Assembly (NCBI RefSeq): GCF_003710825.1 | Contig: NZ_RHHQ01000003.1 | Location: 248,001 to 312,000 of the forward strand | Reading direction: 5' to 3' | Length of the DNA stretch: 64,000 bases | Source of the DNA: Brevibacillus fluminis | Lineage (GTDB): Bacteria > Bacillota > Bacilli > Brevibacillales > Brevibacillaceae | In this document: positions 32,770 to 39,180 of the stretch, piece after piece | How the letters are laid out: every line of letters begins with the position of its first letter | Numbering within the stretch: position 1 is the stretch's first letter | The notes under the pieces: model-generated | Seen by the model: only the letters and a program-made list of their open reading frames with translations | Told to the model about the DNA's origin: nothing | Databases searched by the model: none | Position numbers and translations under genes: made by a program

Positions 32770-33279
32770 TTACCTTTTAATACCTAAAATTCTATAACTT
32801 TTATTTAACGATTCCTCATTGATTTCACCTTTGCAAAATCGAAAATATTCATCTACAAAACCTTTAATTGGTGAGTTTTCGGCATTTAACAACGTATGTG
32901 GATTGGACCACTCCTCAAACCAATTAAATCCAAAAGATTGCAAAAATCTCATCAATTCACTTACACAATGATTTACAGATCCGTCATCTTGTGTGAATCC
33001 AAAACTAAATTCGGGTCTTAAAAAGTCACTATCTATTCCATTTAATGCAACTGCTTCAAAAGAATCGGCCAAGAATCGGACTCCTACGTGCACTCTGAAA
33101 CTCGAATCAAAAGAAAACTTATGTAAATGAATAAATTCAATTCGATCCTGCTTAATCCTCGTATAAAAAGTTGGTTTGGTCCTGATAAAACCAAATGGTT
33201 TTAAAGATAAAGCAAGCCTTTTCTTTATAAGTTCACTTACTTTTTTCTCTGTTGCTTTATCCACGGATTTGTCACTCAC
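32770..33279 (-). CDS. DUF4304-like cassette protein
   Basis: A 169-residue protein fitting DUF4304: the opening KKRLALSLKPFGFIRTKPTFYTRIKQDRIEFIHLHKFSF (about 19-57) is the family's typical long-helix then GF...FYR strand pattern, followed by a beta-rich middle and a C-terminal helix. Such proteins are often found singly near polymorphic toxins; function unknown. The start is uncertain: GTG at 33279 overlaps AAGGTG, and a GTG six codons later is a possible alternative. Last cassette before the right end. Confidence 0.7.
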   Translation of the reverse strand: MSDKSVDKATEKKVSELIKKRLALSLKPFGFIRTKPTFYTRIKQDRIEFIHLHKFSFDSSFRVHVGVRFLADSFEAVALNGIDSDFLRPEFSFGFTQDDGSVNHCVSELMRFLQSFGFNWFEEWSNPHTLLNAENSPIKGFVDEYFRFCKGEINEESLNKSYRILGIKR

Positions 33280-33384
33280 CTTAATCTCATGTCATTGCTA
33301 CCAAGTTGTAACTGGTAACCATATTAAGCAGTTATTTCTATACCTGATTATCATTATCCTGCCCGTTAGCTTAACTCAACTGCC

Positions 33385-33451
33385 AGTCTACAACTTTATT
33401 ATTCAGTCTAATACTATATTATTTAGTCTAAAACTTTATTAACTCTGGACA
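33385..33451 (+). repeat. transposon right end (three abutting repeats)
   Basis: Units AGTCTACAACTTTATTATTC, AGTCTAATACTATATTATTT and AGTCTAAAACTTTATTAACT followed by CTGGACA. Immediately inside it lies a left-half junction repeat (TTATCCTGCCCGTTAGCTTA, 33356-33375). The target duplication CCTAG follows. Confidence 0.85.
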
Positions 33452-34254
33452 CCTAGAATGCTTTGAGAAAGCGAATTCCCTTGCCCCGCGGCCTTCGACA
33501 GCCAGTGTACAGCCTTACCATAATCCTTAGGCACACCCGCGCCGTTCTTGTGGATGACGCCCAGTTGATGGGCCGCTTCGCCGTAACCCGCATCCGCCGA
33601 AAGCTCCAGCCATCTCAGCGCTTCCTTTACATTTCGCTTAACCGTCTTTCCTTCCCAGTAATGATTGTATAAACGAAATTGCGCAGCCTGGTCGCCGCCG
33701 TTCGCCGCTTCAAAGTCCTGTGTAAACTGCAACCGATCTCCACTGCCGGCTCGGGGCAGGAAGAAATGCGAAATCGGCTCCGGCGTCTTCGCCATGCAGC
33801 ACACCTTATATTTCTTGCCACTTCCGCACGGACAAGGGTGGTTTTTTCCTGTAACGGGAGCTGGCGCCTTCACCGGCTCTGACGGTACCGCATCTGTCAG
33901 ATCTCTTAATTCATTGACGGCGAGCATATAGTCCTTCAGCCTTTGCTCCCGCAAGGAACTGATTTTAGCAAGCAACTCCGGTGAAACGTCGTTTTCCTCC
34001 ACGTCGACGGGAAGATAAATAAAGGGATTATTCATCGGGTCCTCCAACTGAAGAGGCTGCAGTAAGCTTCGATCACCCGTTTGAATGTAATGTGTTAGAA
34101 GGCGATAAGCCTCCTCAGTCTGTGGGATATCTCTATAGTACATACTCCAAAGCGACAGTGAAATCAGTGCGAACCGTCGGTCATGTATTTGGGATAATAG
34201 AGCAAAGGAAGCGGTCCCATGATGATATTCATCAAAAAAACGCTGACTAGACAC
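33452..34254 (-). pseudogene. SEC-C/Sel1-repeat protein gene, 5' part (split by transposon)
   Basis: The 5' part of the gene whose 3' part is at 27260-27688. After about 130 residues it has a SEC-C zinc motif, HPCPCGSGKKYKVCC (CxC...CC), then Sel1-type repeats (ALRWLELSADAGYGEAAHQL and so on) up to the insertion point. The truncated product would end GVQS, reading 12 bases into the transposon. The frame opens with a GTG at 34254 without a ribosome binding site. Just upstream is an IS110 remnant, so the true N-terminus was probably lost earlier. The gene is likely dead in this strain. Confidence 0.8.
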
Positions 34255-34440
34255 GCTCTGTACCTTGCGGTAATTTGTGGGCTAAGACGCTCCTGCAATA
34301 AAAGATTAAAAGAATTCTACGACAAGAAACTCGAAGAAGGAAAACCATACAGAGTGGCAGTTATAGTTTGTGTAAACAAACTTCTTCATTGGATCTATGC
34401 CGTTTTAAGAAGCAAACAATCTTTCCTTGATTTAGCCTAA
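34245..34440 (+). pseudogene. IS110-family transposase, C-terminal remnant
   Basis: From about 34245 the plus strand reads TRHALYLAVICGLRRSCNKR then FYDKKLEEGKPYRVAVIVCVNKLLHWIYAVLRSKQSFLDLA, the typical C-terminus of IS110-family transposases (xxRxALYxxA...YxxKxxEGKxxxxA...KLxxxIxAxL). The rest of the gene is missing. It is unrelated in sequence to the intact IS110 transposase at 19734. Its left border coincides with the truncated start of the SEC-C gene. Confidence 0.7.
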
Positions 34441-34465
34441 ATCCCAAATGAGGCTAAAAAAAGAA

Positions 34466-34496
34466 AAGCCTTCCACTAATTTTCTGGAAGGATATT
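34466..34496. terminator. possible terminator
   Basis: CCTTCCA, 9-base loop, TGGAAGG (34469-34491) with A-rich sequence to its left and a short T-containing tail to its right. It could end plus-strand transcripts from the IS110 remnant or serve the minus-strand gene at 34706. The rest of 34441-34705 holds only a diverged half junction repeat (GTTAGCTTTAGTTCAACTAA, 34629-34648). Confidence 0.4.
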
Positions 34497-34705
34497 TGGC
34501 ATGCGCATCTTTAGTATATCATCTGGTTTTTAAGAAATTTAGAGATAAACATTGACAAGATATTAGCTGGTTTTAGTTAAATTGATTCCAATAAGTCTCC
34601 TTATTATTTTTATTATTACCAATTTAGTTAGCTTTAGTTCAACTAACCAATTATCAAGTGTCCAACACCATTCTTATCGTCTACACCTTATTCCAAGCAA
34701 TATAA

Positions 34706-36526
34706 TTAGGCTTCTTTCTTATTATTTACGTGTTCTGTAACTTTATCTAATTGTTTAATCACTTCGTTCAATAAGTCTTTCTTTAGTCTATCTAAATCCC
34801 TTGAGTCAAGTTGCTGCAATAAACTGTCTTTTAATTCTTTTATAAAAGGAATTTCTGAATGATGGAAATCAGAAGCGTTAATAATTCGCAGATACATTTC
34901 ATTAAGGATTGAGTTAAAGAGCCCAATGCTCTTGTTTCCCATTATGAGTAGTCGCTTAGCAAAGGATATTTTGCACAGATGTTCAAAAAGGTTTGCTGAA
35001 CTCCTAAAAGTATTTGCTAGTTGACTAAGATTGCTATAATCCCTATTATCTAATGCATTTACAAATAACTCTACATTTGAGATTGTTTCATCTTCACGTA
35101 ATTTCTGCATTTTTTCCTTTATCATTTGAATCAACCTGTTACAATCTTGATCTTTGTTACCTGAGAAGAAGCGTTCTAGGGCACGCTCTATGTCCGGAGA
35201 TACGTCTTTTAAGTTGATTTCTAAAGAATAGAGCAACCCATTATGAACAATATCAAATAAATTCCCTATCTCCACATAACCTTTGTCTACCATCTCCTTT
35301 AATACTGTATACAGATATGGGTACCGTTGTGGGCTATAATGGCCATTTTTAATAGCGGAAATTACAATTTCTGTGCAAGTTTTTATCTCTTCAAGTTCGT
35401 AGTCATAGTAGGACTCAACTATATTACGACTTGTTTCTTCTTCACTTTCTTTGTTGTATTTGTCCTTAACCTCTTGCACCAGTTTACCTAAATTAAAATG
35501 ACCGGTTATTATAAACTCTGCAATAGAGTCAAAATATGCATAATGTCTACTGATTACAAAAGTCCCAATTAAGAGTATTGACTCTGCTTTTTCCTGATCA
35601 TTTGGTCTTGATTTAAAATAAAGGTTATATGGATTTAGTTTATTTCCCGCTTCTTCTAAGTCTTTTATAGTTCCTTTTTTATATTCAATACCTACAACCA
35701 AAGCGCACGTAAAAATATTAATTAACGCCTCATCAGATAATTCTTCTTCCTTTAGAGATTTGAAAACCTCATTTTCTTTTAAGGATTCAAAAACCTCATT
35801 AAATATATCACAGACAAATTTTATTGTTCTTAGGTTAAGTTTATCTATGGACGTAAATATCGGAATCATTACTTCCTTATTTTTTTCAAAGAAAGAATAC
35901 AAATTAGAATAGTCATTTTTTAAAATTTCATAAATTACTTGTTCGTTTTTAATAGAAAAGGTAATACTTCTTCCAATGACCTTTTCCTTTAATCTAGTAA
36001 ACTCAGCCTTTTCTTCCATTTCCTCAGAGTTTGAAATCAAGAGTGTCTTTACATGGTTGTGTTCAATAAAGTTAGAATTGATATAACCAAGTAAACTTTC
36101 AATAGAAAGCGAATCATCAATTCTTTCTAGGTCATCAAAGCATAATAAAACTTTATCCAAATTTTTGCTACTGATAAATTCCTGTATTTTAGTATCAATA
36201 TTTGAAAAGTCCATGTCTGAGGGGTTACCAAAAGGGATCAAGTTCTTGAACAAATTTACAGTTCCTCTTGCTACAACGTAGCCTTTAGAAGCTGTTGGAG
36301 ATAAAATCTGTAAAAAAACATTCTCCCCAATTTCATTAACTTCTTTGATTCCATTCAAAGAAACATAAATAAGTTTAAAATCTTGGTAATCCTTTTTCAA
36401 AACCTTCTGTAGCTCATTTTTCACAAAATAAGTCTTACCACTTCCCCAAGGACCGTCCAAATGTAGCGCATATCCTATTTTTGGAGTATTCATGTACCTT
36501 TTAAAAGTTTCTAATAAAATATTCAT
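34706..36526 (-). CDS. KAP-family P-loop NTPase
   Basis: A 606-residue protein from the ATG at 36526 (GGAG eleven bases upstream; a GTG four codons earlier has none). Walker A is GPWGSGKT (25-32) and Walker B KVLLCFDDLERID (about 127-139), followed by LLISNSEEM, the KAP-type P-loop arrangement. The C-terminal 400 residues are helical with no further motif and no clear membrane helix. Related KAP NTPases occur as single-gene or multi-gene phage defence proteins, but defence is inference here. It lies inside a partial transposon, between a half junction repeat and the right end at 36830-36896. Confidence 0.75.
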   Translation of the reverse strand: MNILLETFKRYMNTPKIGYALHLDGPWGSGKTYFVKNELQKVLKKDYQDFKLIYVSLNGIKEVNEIGENVFLQILSPTASKGYVVARGTVNLFKNLIPFGNPSDMDFSNIDTKIQEFISSKNLDKVLLCFDDLERIDDSLSIESLLGYINSNFIEHNHVKTLLISNSEEMEEKAEFTRLKEKVIGRSITFSIKNEQVIYEILKNDYSNLYSFFEKNKEVMIPIFTSIDKLNLRTIKFVCDIFNEVFESLKENEVFKSLKEEELSDEALINIFTCALVVGIEYKKGTIKDLEEAGNKLNPYNLYFKSRPNDQEKAESILLIGTFVISRHYAYFDSIAEFIITGHFNLGKLVQEVKDKYNKESEEETSRNIVESYYDYELEEIKTCTEIVISAIKNGHYSPQRYPYLYTVLKEMVDKGYVEIGNLFDIVHNGLLYSLEINLKDVSPDIERALERFFSGNKDQDCNRLIQMIKEKMQKLREDETISNVELFVNALDNRDYSNLSQLANTFRSSANLFEHLCKISFAKRLLIMGNKSIGLFNSILNEMYLRIINASDFHHSEIPFIKELKDSLLQQLDSRDLDRLKKDLLNEVIKQLDKVTEHVNNKKEA

Positions 36527-36753
36527 GTAATCTCTCACTCCACTATATTAGTGATTTGCACCTAATCTACAAACTTAGTTACACTTATATACTGCATGAT
36601 TTTATATTTCATCAGTAAAATCGTAACAAATAAACCACCTCTAAACCCAGCAAAGTAAAAAGGGTGTTTTTTTGTTCGTTCTCACCATTAGCAACTGATA
36701 GCAATCATTATGGCAAATTAACGAACCAAGGAAACTAGAAATTCCGTCTACTA

Positions 36754-36829
36754 TGCTATCCTGTCCGTTCGTATTATGAGGTCAGCCAGTTTTTACTGGT
36801 TGACCATGTTTAGTTGAACAACGATTGCA
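36754..36829 (-). repeat. cassette junction repeat
   Basis: Left flank GCTATCCTGTCCGTTCGTAT, perfect hairpin GGTCAGCCAGT...ACTGGTTGACC (one mismatch), and a shortened right flank TTAGTTGAACAACGATTGC that runs straight into the right end. Confidence 0.65.
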
Positions 36830-36896
36830 GGTCTAATACTTTATTATCCAGTCTAATACTTTATTAAACGGTCTGACACTTTATTATCTCTGCACA
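36830..36896 (+). repeat. transposon right end (three abutting repeats), partner end not found
   Basis: Units GGTCTAATACTTTATTATCC, AGTCTAATACTTTATTAAAC and GGTCTGACACTTTATTATCT followed by CTGCACA. The length is 67 bases as in the other two complete right ends. The next five bases are CCTAC. I found no left end preceded by CCTAC between 34255 and 34705, so the left part was probably deleted, perhaps with the IS110 remnant. Confidence 0.75.
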
Positions 36897-36909
36897 CCTA
36901 CTTGTGAGA

Positions 36910-36935
36910 GGGCAGGTCCATTTTTGGACCTGCCC
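36910..36935. terminator. terminator hairpin at the end of the UvrD/Dpd operon
   Basis: A perfect 11-bp inverted repeat GGGCAGGTCCA / TGGACCTGCCC with a 4-base T loop, seven bases after the UvrD stop codon and 13 bases from the transposon right terminus. Confidence 0.7.
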
Positions 36936-36942
36936 TAATTTC

Positions 36943-39180
36943 TTAATCAATTTTTACGATTTTCTTCCCAAGTCCCTTTAACGAATCCCCTGCATGCAAA
37001 ACTTCATCTTTCCATGACCAATTTTCATCGCCAATTGGATTAGGCTTGTCATATCCATGACCAATCATACAAATGACATGTTCTGCGCGTGTTACCGCCA
37101 CATAAAAAATGCGTGCCTCTTCTTCTAACATATTCTGACGATAATGGTCTACCCATTCATTAAAACTTGAAGAACAACCTTGTCCTCCCGGTAATTCTAA
37201 ATCAAGACCCCAACCAGGTATTTCAAAGAATGTAGGCATCTGTTCATCATTCAGCAGTCTCCTTCCAATGTCAGGGAGTATAACAATTGGATACTCTAGA
37301 CCTTTTGCCGAATGGACAGTAGAAAAACGAACAGAATTTGGTTTGGTATCTTCCATTCCTGTATCCGCTTCGTCCATTTCCATCCCTGTAAGTAAAGCTA
37401 CTTGCAGACGATCAAAAAAATGCTGCAACGTTAAGGCCTCGGTATTCATCAATTCTCGAGACCACATCACTAATTTTTCGAGGTTTGCTACTGCCTGCAG
37501 ATTCCCCATTTTCCCGTAATATTCCCGAACCCTCGTAAATTCGTACATATTTGTAAGTAGTTGAGGTACGAGATCGACTTTCATTCTTTTACGGATATTA
37601 CGGATTCCCTTTAACCATTCCTTGCAGTCATCCTCATCCTCGAACCAATCTCGTAATACCAGATTCGTTCCATCATTACGATATATTGAATTAGGTGCAT
37701 TGAAAGGGAGAAACGGTGTTCCTAAAGCTAAATCGAGAGAGACATCGTCTGGGTATTTTAGAATAGCCTGCAGCATGTGGTAACAGGCCACGATTTCTGG
37801 TTTTCGAAAAAATCCACCTCCCGTATCGGTTACAACCGGGATATCCGAGGGAATGAGTGAGTGGTAACTCTGAAGTTGATAATTTGACCTGAACAATACA
37901 CAAATGTCGCGATATTCAACTTGGCGTATACCTTTATGCCTGTCATGTATTCTCTGTCCTACATATTCTCTAATCTTCCCTACCATTCGCTCAATGATAG
38001 GTCCTTGTCTGTCTTTAAACGTCTTTACATGTTCATACTGAAAAGGAACAAGAGAGTCCTTTGGAACATGTGCATCGTCTGGTTGCGTCAGTTTTTCCTG
38101 TAAAAATTCATATCTTAGTCCCATATTGTCGAACAATACAGATTGTGCTTTATGCAGTGGTTCAGTTGGTCTACGTGACGCACTTAGCGATAATGGTGTC
38201 TTGTTGTTCAGTTCAGCAATTTTTCGGATGACTGAATGGTCAGCTCCACGGAACCCATAAATTGCCTGTTTGCGGTCTCCTACTACAAGGACATGTTTTA
38301 ATCGAGGTGCTAGGGATTGAATGATATTCATTTGTAACTCATCAGTATCCTGGAATTCGTCCACAAATAGGTAGCGAAATCGTGATGCAACCAAAGGACC
38401 AATTTGATTTTTGTGTTGTTCAACAAGCGCTGCGCACTTGTGTAGAAGATCGTTTGTATCCACACCACCCTTCTCACGCTTTAACTCCCGATAATTGTTC
38501 TCCAGTTTTTCCAGCATAGTGGCCACCGCGTTACGATACTTCTGATTATCATCATTCTCATTTTGTCTTAACGTCTCGGAGGCTACCTCTGTTATAGACC
38601 TTCCGCGTCCCCTTATATATTCATACCAACTTTTTAAGCGCTCAGCCATAACATGGGGTGCCCAATGAACTTGTTCCGTATCAAACAGAATATTTGTTGT
38701 AGAATCTTCCAATCCTTCGTTCATCGTGTCTTTCAGAGCTGCCTGAAAGTAATGACTCGCCATAATGATCTCAGACTCGTGTGCAATAAGCTCTGTATAT
38801 CCAAAATTCCGAAGTAACATTGCACAAAATCGGTGGATCGTGCCAATAAACGTTGAGGCGATCCGCTCCTTTTGCTCGAACCATCGAGAAAGCTGGTCCC
38901 AATCCCCAGCTTTCTCTGCTTCTTCAATACGCTCAAGAACTCCACTCTCAAGGCGCTCTCGCATTTCGTCTGTCGCTTTGTTGGTAAAGGTGATCAGCGC
39001 AAAATCATCAATGCTTACATTCTTCTCACTCACCAAATGTAAAACTGAAGCAACCATTGTTCTTGTCTTTCCAGATCCTGCTCCCGCAGAAACGACCGTG
39101 ATCGAGTCTGGTTGCATGACGCTATCTACGATGTCGGCCTGTTCTTGAGACAATTCAATACCTCCACGTTTAAGACTCAT
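36943..39180 (-). CDS. UvrD/AddA-like superfamily 1 helicase
   Basis: A 745-residue helicase: SAGAGSGKTRT (motif I, 32-41), FALITFTNKATDEMRERL (Ia), YLFVDEFQDTDELQ (II), VVGDRKQAIYGFRGAD (III), FSTVHSAKGLEYPIVILPDIG (V) and FYVAVTRAEH (VI). It lacks the C-terminal nuclease domain of AddA. It is translationally coupled (4-base ATGA overlap) to the AddB-like gene upstream, so the two probably form one complex that unwinds and processes DNA ends. It closes the gene cluster; a terminator follows. Confidence 0.88.
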   Translation of the reverse strand: MSLKRGGIELSQEQADIVDSVMQPDSITVVSAGAGSGKTRTMVASVLHLVSEKNVSIDDFALITFTNKATDEMRERLESGVLERIEEAEKAGDWDQLSRWFEQKERIASTFIGTIHRFCAMLLRNFGYTELIAHESEIIMASHYFQAALKDTMNEGLEDSTTNILFDTEQVHWAPHVMAERLKSWYEYIRGRGRSITEVASETLRQNENDDNQKYRNAVATMLEKLENNYRELKREKGGVDTNDLLHKCAALVEQHKNQIGPLVASRFRYLFVDEFQDTDELQMNIIQSLAPRLKHVLVVGDRKQAIYGFRGADHSVIRKIAELNNKTPLSLSASRRPTEPLHKAQSVLFDNMGLRYEFLQEKLTQPDDAHVPKDSLVPFQYEHVKTFKDRQGPIIERMVGKIREYVGQRIHDRHKGIRQVEYRDICVLFRSNYQLQSYHSLIPSDIPVVTDTGGGFFRKPEIVACYHMLQAILKYPDDVSLDLALGTPFLPFNAPNSIYRNDGTNLVLRDWFEDEDDCKEWLKGIRNIRKRMKVDLVPQLLTNMYEFTRVREYYGKMGNLQAVANLEKLVMWSRELMNTEALTLQHFFDRLQVALLTGMEMDEADTGMEDTKPNSVRFSTVHSAKGLEYPIVILPDIGRRLLNDEQMPTFFEIPGWGLDLELPGGQGCSSSFNEWVDHYRQNMLEEEARIFYVAVTRAEHVICMIGHGYDKPNPIGDENWSWKDEVLHAGDSLKGLGKKIVKID

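Larger units (their letters stand above)
27689..33451. mobile_element. complete Tn7-like element carrying a ten-gene cassette array
   Basis: A 5763-bp element bounded by TGTTCAGTGATAATAAAGT (left, from 27689) and ...AACTCTGGACA (right, to 33451). CCTAG is duplicated outside both ends (27684-27688 and 33452-33456). Precise removal rejoins a SEC-C/Sel1 gene in frame, which proves the borders. The left end has three spaced repeats and the right end three abutting ones, the asymmetry known for Tn7. Inside are ten small minus-strand genes separated by a recurring junction element. No transposase, integrase or resistance gene is inside. The element depends on outside proteins for movement. Confidence 0.9.
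36527..36942. other. intergenic region with junction repeat, right end and terminator
   Basis: About 415 bases. In order: the promoter region of the KAP gene, a junction repeat (36754-36829), a transposon right end (36830-36896), and the terminator of the UvrD gene (36910-36935). No gene. Confidence 0.6.

Noticed and set aside
28413..33384. Classical integron attC sites
   Set aside because: The conserved flanks are direct repeats around a hairpin, not the inverted RYYYAAC...GTTRRRY cores of attC, and no integron integrase is present. The similarity is in layout only.
34640..34700. TGTCCAACACC near 34662 as the missing left end of the 36896 element
   Set aside because: Beyond TGTCCA it does not match the end repeat, and no CCTAC precedes it.
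36830..36896. Regular 20-base repeats that look like a short CRISPR array
   Set aside because: The units abut without spacers, occur as sets of two or three at transposon termini and in inverted form at left ends, and carry target duplications. No cas genes are present.
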